From Paralichthys olivaceus (taxonomy: Eukaryota; Chordata; Actinopteri; Pleuronectiformes; Paralichthyidae), in assembly GCF_024713975.1 (NCBI RefSeq), contig NC_091095.1:19521001-19585000 (forward strand): 64,000 nt of DNA. The letters are read 5' to 3'. This document shows, one piece after another, positions 49,701 through 61,500 of this stretch (position 1 is the stretch's first letter; each line of letters begins with the position of its first letter). Position numbers and translations under genes: made by a program. A model generated the notes under the pieces. The model did no database searches and was not told where the DNA came from. It saw only the letters and a program-made list of their open reading frames with translations.

Positions 49701-51920
49701 ATGCTTATTCAATTACATCTAATAAAAAGTGAAAGATATTCTTATCTGAATGTAACAACTCTGGCAAGAATGTATGGAAGCCAAGCGAACCCGAAATAGA
49801 ATAAATTGAAAACCTCTGGAGACACTAAATGAGCAGCTCAATATTTATAAGAAAGCAAGTAAAACTGCAGTAAATGGTTTCTCTCACACTATCTCGATAA
49901 TCTTCCACAAGCCCAGGGCCCTTTTTCTCTCAAACAGCTTAGTCATTACCCTCTCATAGAACTCCAGCCTTGATGCCTCCTCAAAAACCGGTGTGAAATT
50001 TGAAACATTTTTCATTCTTCATAAAGCTGAATTTATCAGAGCACTTATTTGTTCCCCAGCTCTTTTTGCAGAAAAACGCTGTTAATTCACAAGTTAAAAC
50101 CGATGTCTCGCTATGATTTATTTCTCTCTCCAGCAAAAACCAGCACCTGCCAGATCTGGATATTATGCCCCCTAAAGTCTCTTTGATTATACATTTTGGA
50201 CATTGTTGGTTCACTGTTGTGTTATTGGTCTCTCACAGCAGGTGCTAACGCTGTGTTTCAAACTATCAACTATCAAGTCCTGTACTTAATTAACAGTACT
50301 GTACACCTGGGAGAACCAAACCAATCTGAATCAGCTCTTAGGTCATGATGGTGGTCTCGATTACTTCATTGATTAATAACATCAGCTGGTATCTTCTGTG
50401 GAGTCCCTCAAGGATACGTCTCAGGCCTCATTTTGTTCTTGCTTTGTTCTTTAAATGACTTGGACATAAATTTACTTTCAGTGATAAGCTGACAATATCA
50501 TATCCTGTTGTATCTCTTAATGAAGCCAAAGAATACGTTAATCAAACTGTCGAGACATTGCACTTGTTCTATCTACATCAGAGGGCACATTAGAGCTGGT
50601 TATTTTTTAACCGTGTGACTCGTACCAATTTTGCAGACATACTAGCAGCTCTATGAGGCCTGGCCACACGTCTTCTTTGTGTTGAATGCTTGAGTAAGGA
50701 AGCTAACACTTTGAAATTGAAATATTGCACATTACATTGAAATATATTGAAATGAAATATAGCACATGATATTGAATTAATGTGATGATGAACAGCATTG
50801 TGCATGAACTTAGCTTTCATGAACAAATTATTCTGTTTCCTTCAGCTGAGAAAACTTTATATTTTAATTTATTCCTGCCATCCCATGACCTGGAGGAAAT
50901 TATGCAGTTTCTTCAGTGTTTTTCATGTTTCCACTATGTCCCTGTGGGTGTTTGTTATATTCCATTGTTTTCACATGTTCCATTTGTCAGCCTGTACTTG
51001 AAATGTGTTCATCACTTCACTTAAAATTCATTGTTTTAAAAAGCAAAGTGGCTCGATTTGACAAAACTCCACTCTGATTTGCCTAAAGCGAGTCTTGTAC
51101 AATTTGTGTTTTTCTGACATGTTTACTTGTTCCTCCTTGAGTGTCTTATCCTACTCTCATATCATTTTTTTTTTTTTCTCCCAGGACACAATAGCCATTA
51201 AGAAGCACAGCTCAAGAACAAGACGAATACGACCTGTCTCCACTAGACTGAGTAAGCAGTGTGGTATATCCTCTTATCCTCCTCCCGCTCCTCTTTCCTG
51301 TCTCACTCTGACCCCATCTTGTCTCTTTCAGGGCCCCATTAGTGTGTTTCTATAGAGTTGTTTTTCCTTTCCCATCAGTCCATCTGAGAAGTCTGTTAAT
51401 GGCTGTTTTAATCTCGCCTGAGCCAAGTCTGAGTCAGTGTGTCTCAGAGCGATTGCTGATTGTTTTGACTTTGAAGCGGAAATGATTGCTTCTTGTAATT
51501 CCCCCATCTAGTCTTCTTCACTGGTCCTGCTCGGTCTCCTGCACTCAAATCCTTCCTTTCTGTCAGGTCTGTGTGACGACTCGAGCTCCTCTCCACCCCC
51601 TTCTGTGCCATCATACTCATCGCCACTGTCCCGCTCGGCATCATGGGAGGGCCTGTCAGAGCTACCTACACAGGGCTTGCCTCTACTTCATGTGACACGG
51701 GTTCGGCCAAGACCTCCACGGAGGCATAAAGGAGGACACGTCCCCGCTGAGACAGTAAGGGGGATCTTTCTGTCACTTTGTCTGTCTCTCTCTCTGTCTG
51801 TTTGTCTATCTGTCTGTCTGTCTGCCTGCCTGTCTGTCCGTCTGTCTGTCTGTATCTCTGTCTGTCTCACTGTATGTCGATATGTCGATCTGTCTCTCTG
51901 TCTGTCTGTCTGTCTGTATA

Positions 51921-51951
<31 letters not shown>

Positions 51952-54900
51952 CTGTATAACTGTCCCACTCCCTAATGCCCGTGCCTACTGGCAGTGGTTC
52001 CTGTCTGTGTCAGAGGTAATCTATACAAAGTGGATGGCTGCAATTGGATTATGTCATCTCACTGAAGTCATGTAATCCATTTGTTTTATTGCATATGGAA
52101 CATTTACAAATGAAATCTACTGTGAGTAATCTGACCTCTCTAAAAGGAGTTTAAATGCATGTGTGTGCAGCACTGCAGTGAAAATGGAGGAATCAGCCCT
52201 CTTGATGATGGACTGCCTGACTTCTACACTAAAAGAGTGCTCCCTGATAGGTGAGAGTTGTTCCACTTGTGCTTCTAAAATTATTGCTGTCATTTATAAC
52301 TGTATCTACTGTGGAGAAAAGAAAAGAGGATCTTGAATCTTGTTAAATCTTTCCAAGTTGACATCTTTGTCAGCGTCGTCTATGGCCCCTCTATTTCATC
52401 CTCAGATAATTGTGTCCTTTTTGTTGTTTTTTTCAGTTTTGCACCCATCGTGTATTTTGAAATGTCATCAACATGCTCACATGCTCGCTGTGATCTTCCC
52501 AGACATTTTCCTTCTGTATTGTCACATGGGCTCACTCTCATTCTCTAGAAACTTTACTAGGGGGGGCTGGCAGGGAAAGATCTGGAAAATGTCCAATCAG
52601 TGAAAATGTCACATAGAGTCTTCAAAGTTGCTTGAGATAGGTGATCGATCACAGTGAGCACTTAGCCACCTTTACAGAAAAGACTGTTCTGAAAAGACTT
52701 TTTGATTAAAGATGTCAAAGAGAAGTTTCAGCTGAACAGCAACATTTTACAATAAGCACAAGAAGATCCATGTTTACTTTTTTAATCCCTTAGGCTTCAT
52801 TTTCAATAGAAATGTTTTATTTCAGACCATATAAATCATTGATTAATAAATTCATTCATTTGGTGTCAGAACCCTGCTGAGCTCAGACAGCTCTGCCTTA
52901 TTTTAATTGACTCTGTCAAGTTTTTATTTTTCATAATTCAAGAAGGCCGTTTCCCTTGAGCTTTGTCAGCCTCCGAATGAATCTCTTGGCAAAGTCCTGT
53001 TTGTTTAGCTCAACCATATTTATATGTAGAGGATTGTAATTGATTCTGTCCTCCTCAGTTTAAACCTACACTTAGTTACTGATGAGCGGGTGGAGCTGCT
53101 GGTTTGGTTCTGTCTGGGCATGACTGGTTCATTGATGCAGGATTTCATGTGTATTCAATCTGCTTTTTAAATGAATGTTTTGTCAGTCAGCAGTCTACTC
53201 AGTTTAGAAGGAATGAGCTTCAACTAGCAGAGCCAGCAGTGTGAATATAGATACAGCAGTTTGGTGAGTGTTTATTTTTCAACTCAGTGTTTTAATAGGA
53301 TTACATCTATAATATAATATATAAAGTGCACTTTTAAATCAGGAGATGTAACCTCTCCATGCTCATAGTGTAGAAGCAGAGTGGAGAAAACCTCGACATG
53401 GACGACTGTGGTGGATAAAATGACATCCACACAGAGATGACTCATGTGTGGCCACACAGACACTAACGCGATTACTTTCCTGGACCAGACTGTGTGTGTG
53501 ACACTCGACCTCTCTCACCTCTTTCAGTCAGCTCTCGTCTCTGCACAAAGCTCACTCTCTGCGGAGGAAGAAGAGGAGAAACATGCTCGCCATCTTCAGT
53601 TTCCGCAAGAACCGCAACCAATCTCTTTCCACTCAGGGGCCTCAGGAGTCTGAAGCAGAGAGCTATGGAGATGGGTGTCACACTGTTTCTACAGCACCCA
53701 CTGGGTTTGTATATAACCACACACGCACACATACACATGCACACTACCTAACAGGGGCGGATCCAGGGGCAGGGCCTGGGGGCAGTGGCCCCAGCTGAAT
53801 CTGATTGGCCCCTGAAGTATCCTGAAGTATTTTTTTGCCATAAAACTAGTCACTTACTAACAATACTAACAATTAATATGACAATTTGGTAATACGTTTT
53901 TTTTTCTAAACTTTTCAAAGAACTAACAGTGAACAAAGAATGACTTAAATGTGAACCAGACAGAATCAGGAATTGTTCATAGTTGTTAGACATATAATTG
54001 GCCCCTCTGTGTAAATTGTGGCCACTTAATGGCCCTTGATTTTGACAAATCCTTGATCCATTACTGCTGCATAATACAGTATTGTGGAGAAAAGCATGGC
54101 CTTGAACATGGAACACAATGAACCAGATAATAATGAAACAACTCATCACAAAGGACACATTTGCTTTCCTTCCATTTTTCTCTGGTTTTCTCTTTCTCAA
54201 ACAATCCACAGCATTGAACTCCATAAACATTCGGACAAATATCAACCTAAATCTCCCTCGGTTCTTTGTTGATTTGGTAAATGGCCGATGGCTGCCAAAG
54301 CGTAGGCCCGCTGATACCAGAGTGTACACAGATGTCAGTGACAGCCGGTGGCTCCGACTCTGGATCCCACAGTCAGCCAAATGATTAGAAATGAACACAC
54401 GGCATGTCACACAGATTAGGACAGTAAGAGTTTTAACAAGAAAAGTGATACTTTTATAATTACACTGCTTTCAAAGCTTGTGACATTTTAGTTTTGAATC
54501 TTCTTCTTCATCTTCAGTGTCTTACTCCCACTTTCAGAACGGCAACAGAGAACGTGTACACACTCCTCCAGCCTCCGAGGTCCGCTGCCAGAGCTGGATC
54601 TCCTGGCGAAGGGGCTGATGGGAAAACGATTGATCACCAAGGGAAAAACACCCTCGTCCTGAGTCCACCCCCAGTGCCGGGCATCCCTCACCCAGGCGTG
54701 GGAGGAAGCAAACACCCCTTCTATTCTCCTAGAGAGGTACAGTCACTCAGATGTGCCACTGTTTTTGTCTGTGCTGAAAGTTTTTCCCAGTTTACAGTCG
54801 TTCTCTTGCCTCCTCTTTTTGTGTTTTGATAGAAAGCTGAAGGAGATGCTGTGTTTGATCTGCCTTTGGAGACGGACAAGTTCTGGATGGACGACAAGCA

Positions 54901-57243
54901 GAGAACAACGGAGGTGGTGCAAGCAGACAAGCAGTTTTTGGAAGCGAGACAGAGCGATCAGCATGCAGAGAGACAGCGGGCTGACGACAGGCTGCAAGAT
55001 AGAACTTTTGGAGAGGCGAGAGCGACCGACAGACAAACGGACAGGTACAGGACTGAGAGCAGACATCCAGACAGACACGTGGACAGACAGTGGACAGTTG
55101 ACAGACACACCCAGCGGCAGATTGACAGAAAGATAGAGAGACAGTGGATGGGCGGGAGGCAACTAGACAGGTCGTGGTCAGAGAACAGGCCGATGGACAT
55201 ACAGTTGGACAATCAGTGGACTGAGAGCAGACAGCAGAGCAGGAGGACAGACAGACAAGTGCAAGCACTTCATTTGGCTCAAAGGCCACTGCCGCCATAC
55301 CCATCGGACAGGACGCCATCACCGAAACAGGAAACAGATCCTCTGAAAACGACAGAGGCAACAGAGTGGCATCAGCAGGACACCCATGGAGAAAGACTCA
55401 TGTGTCCTGATGCTGGTGGAGGGTTTACAGAAGGATGGAGAGGAGCAGGAGGAGGTCGAGCTGCTCCTGCTGCATCTAAACCTGATCCCCCACCACAAAG
55501 CAGTAAACCCAGCATGTCTAAGCTGAGGCAGAGACATCGGCTGGAGAGCTCAGACACTCTACCAGCTCTACCAGGTACTGTCATCCTCGCTGATGTGCTG
55601 TCACAGAGGTTTTTCCTCGATGTGTAAACAAACCTACGTGAGAACAACTTCTTCTTAATTTGTAGGTACAGAGGAGGAAGGAGATGCAGAGAGGGATCCT
55701 GGAAAGATGGAAAGGAAAGAAATAGAAAAAAGAAGAGATTCGGAGAGTCATCCTCCTCCGATTCCAGAGAAGGTGTGTATCTTAAAGTCATGATTTGTTC
55801 CTATTTTTGTGCAGTATCCATTGGTTACTATACATTTTCTAATTGCTTATGTCCTCTATGTCCTTGTTGTTTGTTCACATTTCCGACAAGCAGCCCTCGT
55901 ATGTGACTTTTCCAAAAGATTTAGCCAATGAGAGAAACTTACCTCCTCCTCCTGTGCCGCCTCCTGTTATTAAGCCAGTACATGGACTCCCTGACAGAGC
56001 GGCAAGTCAAGGTACCTGCAGTAAAAATACACACAATCAGCTGGAAGAGACAGGTTGAGAGTCAGAATGTGTCATTACATAAGAACAGCTCCCCTAAGTT
56101 GACTATGGAAGTCAGAACATATTGAGGAGTTCACTTTGGAGCTGCAGGTTGGTATTTCGTTACATTTTGGCTGAGCCACACTGGGACATCGACCAAACTA
56201 AAAAGTCAAAGTTTACGTCAAATAATTTATTTCAAAGATGGCTTGTCATTTTAGTTTGTTTTTATCACTCTGATGTTTGCTCAGGTGTTGATTTTAGCTT
56301 AGTTTAATCTAAGTTTGGTTTTATTTAGTTATTTAATGCAATAAAAATTTGATTAAACATCGACAGCTAAGTCTGATCACTACTGTGCAGACTCAGGCAC
56401 CCAATGATGTCTTCAGTACACAGTGGCACTGTGTGTATAAGGGTTATTTTGGGTCGTCCATATTTATACAGTCTATGGTTAAGACTTGTTTAAAGGGTTG
56501 ATGTGTGTGGGTCCCAGTTAAGTTGGAGACCATTTTATATTTACATTTGACATACAGTATACATGCTAATGCATAATATGTTATTCTTTATATGTAAACA
56601 TGTTATTTTGCTGAATTGTCGTGATCAGGTGAAGAAGGGCTGCGTCCTCAGGCACCAGTGAAACCACAGAGGAACAGAAAGGCCATGTCCTGTGATGCAG
56701 GTACAGATTGAACTGTGCTTTCTCCTTATCATTAACCTAACAGGCTTTTGCACCTGTGTATATTTATGTTGATCTGTGTGTGTCTAACTGTTGATCTATG
56801 TTTTCTGTCCTCACTGAACTCAGGCACTGACAGGGAAAGCCCTAATAATGTTGAGAAGCCCCCAAATCGCAAACCCCCTGTGAAAAAACCTAGACTCCCT
56901 CAAAACAGAAATAAGTCACTGGACTTGTCTGGTACACGTCTCTCTGTTTTTATTTATGTGTGTGTGTGTGCACAGCAGATGTTACAGAGTGTGAGTCATG
57001 TAGTAAACAGACATTATGTGTAACTGTTGTGGAATATATTTATTATTATTAACTAAAGAGATGAATAGACATACAATAGTAATAATAAAACACTGAATGA
57101 TTATTTGTATAAAACTAACTTTACTGTAAACATTTCATTTTTATAATTAATGGAACTAATAATGATTTGTCTTTTTTGTGTTGGTCCTGTCAGACTTCAC
57201 AGACAGCCTCAACTCTGCACCTGGTCACAGCGAGCTGTTGTGA
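31636..57243 (+). CDS. carmil3: Capping protein regulator and myosin 1 linker 3 (CARMIL3/LRRC16B), complete, 1536 aa, 40 exons
   Basis: Binds and inhibits actin capping protein at the membrane, promoting barbed-end growth. Exons: 31636-31693, 35444-35538, 38523-38573, 38675-38734, 38872-38993, 39152-39246, 39578-39648, 39777-39850, 39924-39999, 40097-40185, 41136-41230, 41704-41790, 42307-42416, 42525-42602, 42713-42789, 43308-43412, 43573-43642, 44729-44810, 44912-45008, 45259-45313, 45760-45932, 46038-46106, 46543-46636, 47908-48006, 48104-48223, 48311-48424, 48501-48676, 48835-48922, 49012-49131, 51185-51251, 51567-51754, 52171-52250, 53528-53704, 54538-54736, 54833-55574, 55666-55772, 55891-56011, 56629-56700, 56824-56931, 57194-57243. 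Sum 4611 nt, all in phase. Domains: PH-like 20-128 ([17 protein letters not shown]), leucine-rich repeats about 185-640 ([37 protein letters not shown]), helical dimerisation region about 645-860, capping-protein motif [11 protein letters not shown] (962-972), CARMIL-specific motif [12 protein letters not shown] (997-1008), then a Pro-rich tail. [13 protein letters not shown] and ELGTSIDTIAIKK match CARMIL3 rather than CARMIL1/2, as does linkage to tgm1/rabggta. Human CARMIL3 is 1372 aa; exon 35 explains much of the excess. Confidence 0.97.
31719..31746 (+). repeat. (TG)n microsatellite at the start of carmil3 intron 1
   Basis: TG run of about 28 bases beginning 25 nt past the exon 1 donor. 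Confidence 0.95.
32810..33000 (+). mobile_element. SINE-like element, second copy, carmil3 intron 1
   Basis: Head 'gcatggtggtgtggtggtta' followed by 'gcactgttgcctcacagcaa' is nearly identical to the element at 21111, but the B-box segment is deleted. The right part has 'gtgtctgcgtgggttttctcc', 'ggattggctccaggtccaac' and ends 'gataatggatgaatg', usual for this fish family. Confidence 0.7.
37822..38215 (+). repeat. Long dispersed repeat, copy in carmil3 intron 2
   Basis: Shares 'ctgcacaaagagctgttca', 'gaagctcgacccagtacaca', 'gaaccctgaactggacaat' and later 'gtttattcaacgtttattaa' with the copy at about 49200-49565 in intron 29 of the same gene. Confidence 0.7.
42429..42451 (+). repeat. (CA)n microsatellite, carmil3 intron 13
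   Basis: CA run of about 23 bases, 13 nt after the exon 13 donor. Confidence 0.9.
43985..44130 (-). repeat. Dispersed fish repeat, reverse copy in carmil3 intron 17
   Basis: Plus-strand 'ggatctgcaccaaatttgaa' and 'catctttccaccaagtgtta' are the reverse complement of the modules in the 9250 and 26545 copies. Confidence 0.65.
49200..49565 (+). repeat. Long dispersed repeat, copy in carmil3 intron 29
   Basis: Second copy of the intron 2 repeat, with 'gaccttcagtaactgggctg', 'ctgcacaaagagctgttca' and 'gaaccccgaactggacaat'. The segment order differs slightly, so at least one copy has been rearranged. Confidence 0.7.
50380..50580 (+). mobile_element. LINE reverse-transcriptase remnant in carmil3 intron 29
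   Basis: One frame (50382-50467) reads [19 protein letters not shown] and then LLCSLNDLD, the reverse-transcriptase 'GVPQGS-lGP-LF--y-NDL' motif. A second frame downstream reads [20 protein letters not shown] in the place of the YADD catalytic segment, which has decayed to SDKL. A shift between frames and the lost aspartates show it is dead. Confidence 0.75.
51771..51956 (+). repeat. (TCTG)n tetranucleotide repeat in carmil3 intron 31
   Basis: About 185 bases of imperfect TCTG/CTGT repeats beginning about 17 nt after the exon 31 donor. It generates the spurious 'CLSVCLSV' reading frames. Confidence 0.95.
52345..52600 (+). repeat. Dispersed repeat ('accagggggctggca' family), copy 3, carmil3 intron 32
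   Basis: Reads 'tttcatcctcagataattgtg', 'tcacatgggctcactct' and 'actagggggggctggcagg' in the order seen at about 1645-1975. Confidence 0.6.
53752..54066 (+). mobile_element. hAT-like non-autonomous element in carmil3 intron 33
   Basis: The left end CAGGGGCGGATCCAGGGGC and the right end, read in reverse, CAGTAATGGATCAAGG form imperfect inverted ends. The inside carries 'ggcagtggccccagctgaat' and 'tggcccctctgtgtaaattg', typical of short fish hAT relatives. Target duplication not clear. Confidence 0.55.
54930..55270 (+). repeat. Degenerate GACA/CAGA tetranucleotide array inside carmil3 exon 35
   Basis: Units such as gacagaca and acagacag recur between stretches of point-mutated sequence, all in one open frame. 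The protein reads as loose Asp-Arg-Gln repeats ([41 protein letters not shown]). It lies around residues 1170-1283 of CARMIL3. Confidence 0.85.
56085..56340 (+). repeat. Dispersed repeat ('accaaactaaaaagt' family), carmil3 intron 37
   Basis: Shares 'gaccaaactaaaaagt' and the following 'aaagatggcttgtcatttta' with a copy at about 30700-30850 and a shorter relative near 20485-20530. Confidence 0.6.
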
Positions 57244-57837
57244 TGCACGAGCAATTCACCTGCCGCTGTCCAGCCGAAAGCGTTGTCATGACAACCGTGG
57301 AGCATCTCACCCAGGAGGAAACACAGAGGAGCGTGTGAGCTGGGGGTAGAGCCAGAGAGAAGACGTCTTAACGGCTCGACACGACAGAAATCATAAAGCA
57401 TCAGTCACTGGCTTCTGTTGAAACACTCACTTTTTCCTTCATGTCAGTTCCAGCTTCAAGCTGACCGTGTTTCTGTCTTTGCCTTCCTCTCACGTGAAAA
57501 ACCTTTGTGGCTACAGTATTTTAACAGTATTTGCTTCTTTAGAAAACCGAAATGATCATTGTCTTTTGTGTTGGTGGACAGTGGGCCGAGCGCTCAAACA
57601 TTGTGGCTTTGCTAGACATAAGAAAAAAGGAACCTTTATTAGAATGTGATTTCTTAAACCTGCAATGCATTTTTGACTGCTGATACAGTTGACTGCCTTG
57701 GTTGGCACTTGAAAATGAGTTGCTTCTTATCAAATGAAACTTGATGATGATTTATATCTAGTTTTCCTTTTCAGAACTGAAAGGTAATATATTTTATAGA
57801 AAAAATATAATGTGTGTATGAGCACCCTCACTGTATG

Positions 57838-57854
57838 AATAAAACACAAATAAA
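57838..57854 (+). other. Tandem poly(A) signals of carmil3
   Basis: AATAAA at 57838-57843 and again at 57849-57854, about 600 nt after the stop codon. Confidence 0.7.
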
Positions 57855-57859
57855 ACAGC

Positions 57860-58514
57860 TGTGACTCCTGCTTTTTCTTTCTAACAATTTCTTATTGCTG
57901 TCAGTTCACTGTTTTCAGAGCCAATGATGGCATGTTTTTTTTTTGACTAACAGATGTGTTTACCGTCATGTACGACAAAGATAAGCTTAAAATGATCTAA
58001 TTTGAGAAGATAGAAAAAAATGTTTGGGCTTTTTTGTTTAACAAAAATAAGTAAAAGTATTTTTTATTTGTTTTAGTATTTCAACCTAGATTTGTTTTCA
58101 TTTCCTGTCACTTAAAAATGTATTAATCCCCTCTTGTCACAGCTCTACTGTAAGCTGGAGGTGAGAGGTGTGTGTTTTGAGCCGAATTCCACTGGATCAC
58201 AAAAATGTATTGCAGTCTGAATATTAATACAGTTGAAACTGAATGCCCGTTCACTGCATATATTATAACTATTACTAGTAAATCAAATCATCTCTTAGTT
58301 TACCACCCAGACCAGTTAAACCAGTGTCATTTTACAGTGATGTGCATCTGACTGAGTGACTTGATTTCAGAGGAAACAGGTGGATGCTGAATGTACTTCC
58401 TGACTCCAGAAATGCCCCCTCCGGTTGACATGGCAACCGCATATATTCACAAGTCAAAAAATTTGTGAAACAGCAGGGGGCGACTGATTCCCACAAATCA
58501 GACAGCCTCCGGTC

Positions 58515-58550
<36 letters not shown>

Positions 58551-61500
58551 CATGATTGGAGTAGAGCAGCAGTCTTGCAGGTTGTCATTAGCAACCGTGC
58601 CGTGACCTTTTTTCCAAAGATGCTGTAATGACTCAGATTCGAGTAATAATAAAGCGAGCGAACGCTGCTGTTTGCTGAAATCAGAGACAGGCTGTTTTTC
58701 AGTGACTATTACTGAGCCGACAGCCTCTGGGGAAACACTATAGAGGATTTTCAGTTCACAGTAATTGCTGTGATCACTTAATTACACATGTGTTTTGCAC
58801 ATTTTATAAATGCATCCCGTCCACAGACACTTTTTCCCCAGATGTTACTTTATGTATGAACTCAAATTGATCTAATGAATCATGCAGCTTCTATATCACT
58901 TTAAATTAATCGCTGCTTTTTTCCAAATAAGAGATGATTTAATATCCCTCTCGGCCCAGTCACTCCAGGCTGAGTCGTTCCTGGAGCCATTTAACATCTT
59001 GTGCTTTGATTTATGGAGAGATTAGAGGCTGTGCATTGGCAGGCTTTGCAACAATGACTTCATGACAACACAGTGAGATATAACATCAGTGTTGGGTTTG
59101 AACTTCTACTCCCACTCCGCCTCGAATGTAATGTGGAATCTACAGCAGTGACTCCTCTCATGTAATAATATTCCTTTGAAATGAATGTGCCCACTGTTAT
59201 TGATGAATTGTGAAAAGCAGCTGCAGAAGATGGAGCTTTGAGATTTTTAATATGCAGATTGTCAAATAAATTGTCCAAGAACGATAAAGCAACTTTTTAG
59301 CTTTTTTTCTGCTCAAATAAGCTTGAAGTGGCACTACCTTCATATCAGGTTGTGCCCCAATGCAAAGTATGTTCTGGTGCTCTGGTGCACCTCAACAAAT
59401 GTACTTAAAGGAAGAAAGATCATTATGGCCAAGCTTCCCCAGCATTATTTTATTATTCTCTATTAACACAAACAGAAAATGGAGTTGTACTGTACTGAAT
59501 TCAACTAATGAGGACAATGATTCTTCTGCATCCTCACACCTGAAACTTAAACAGAAAAATGTTACAATAAGTTTCATTCTGCTCTTAGCTTGGTCACGCT
59601 CTTCCGTATTTCTGTACTGCTGATGTGAAGACACATCACATCACACAGGGAGCACCCGAACACATCCCACACTTTCTCGTCATTCTTCTGCTGTTACCAA
59701 GCAACATGATCACATAAAGGCCGAGGGAAGAGAGGAGCCTGGGAGAGAACATGTGTGGGTAGAGGAGAAAAATGCGTGAAAATAAAAGGATGCAGGCAGT
59801 CCAGAAAAATGTGCACGACTGCGCTCACACAATACCCCTTTAAAATCCAAATCCTCCTCCCTCTGAGCTGGGGGAGCGAGCGAGAAAGGGCCGCTGTGAC
59901 TTGTGCAACCATCAGTTCCTGTTTTCAAATTCAAATTTACAGTAGATCTGTAAATTACCTATTTCACCCTGAATGAGGGTGTTAAACGCCATCCTCCATG
60001 CTGTCAGAAAGTGCTATCAGAGTATGGACAAGCTGTGAAAGCCTATTTGGATGTGGCTCCTCGCAGCAGGCCTGCTGGATCATATTGGTGCCACAGCAGT
60101 TACACGGGAAATGACTCATGAAACTAGACAATGAAAAGATGCAGGGTAATTTAATGCAATTACAACCATGGTGACAAAGGTCATAAGTGAGCTGTTCGGC
60201 TGGGTCGTCATGGAAACTGTCTCACTTAACGGTGACAGGGGGCAGTGGCTTTTGAGTCTCTTTGTGGCCCTGTTTGTTAAACTGAGTGGCTCAAACAGTA
60301 ACATGTACTTACACCTGTGCAGCTACAGGTTACAGCTAACCAGGATTATAGACACTGACTGTGTCAAGTAATTACTGTTAGAAGCTGGTGTAGCATTCAT
60401 GTATTTAAAAAATTGGTTTGTGGGACTGAGCTCCACAGCATTTCTAATTGAATGGCAAAAAACTGCAGTTCAGAACGATGTATTAAAGCAGGACAGTGTG
60501 AGTGATTGCTGAGCAGATGTTTGGTGATTAGTAGGATGTTTGGATGTTTATATTGAACAATAGAAGTGACAGGGCCTCAAAACAAAACCACAGAGCATAG
60601 ATGTCGAGCTAAAGAAACTTGAAGTCTATAGCTGCAGTAAACACCAATGAACTGAAACTACAGGAGACAAAACTTTAGAAAAAGGCTGCAGACTCTGACA
60701 AATCTATGAAGCAAAACAAATTCATCAAATTGCATATTTTGGGCTGCCTGAAGTGTGCACTAAATGTAGTGAGCTTTCAAGCATGTGAGGCCACTTGGCA
60801 ACAGCTTCCTGTTTTGTAAATGGTAAATGTATTAATAAAGCTTGATGGTCTTGATGACCACTTAAAGCACTTCACTGTACAGGTTATCACCAAGGACACA
60901 TGCAGATGGGATCAAACCACCGACCTTCCCTTAGCCACAGCCACCTTTGTGGCAAGAAAATGGTCAAAATCATAATGGTAATAAAAATATAAAGCTTCTC
61001 TCCAGCAAATCATCTTGGTATTGAGACTATTACTACCAGACTTTTCCATTGAAACCACTGGGAGAATATGATAAAGTGAAAATTTGACAGTTCCGGTTCT
61101 TAGAAGGTGGCGCTATGACCAAGACTAAAATTAGTTCAATATAATACAATATAATATAAATATCTGATGATGTGGTGCTGAGTTACAGTTTTTGTCATCT
61201 GTATATATGCAAATAAGAAGCAATGGTAAAAACGCACTTTAAGGGCACACTGACATTCTGTGTTTTGAGCTTTGTCAAAGGGTGACGCTTCTGGGATGTG
61301 AGACAAAAATACATCATCCCTGCAGCACTCTATTCACATGACAGGAAAATAGGGTGAAACTAATCGGGGCAGTGCAGGCAATCAGAATAAAAAAAACACA
61401 AAAACAGGAAGTAAATCAAAAACACAGTGATGACAAAATAAAACACGGAGACACACAGAGGGGCAGATTGTGATATAAATATATATATATAAATATAATT

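Noticed and set aside
51605..52075. 156-aa frame with CLSVCLSV repeats
   Set aside because: Its first part is carmil3 exon 31; the repeat part is the intronic TCTG array read through the exon 31 donor.
53850..54410. 186-aa minus-strand frame in carmil3 intron 33
   Set aside because: It overlaps the hAT-like element, has no recognisable domain and no splice context.
54743..55361. 139- to 189-aa minus-strand frames rich in Cys/Ser/Leu
   Set aside because: They are antisense to carmil3 exon 35; the sense frame is spliced in phase and matches the gene.
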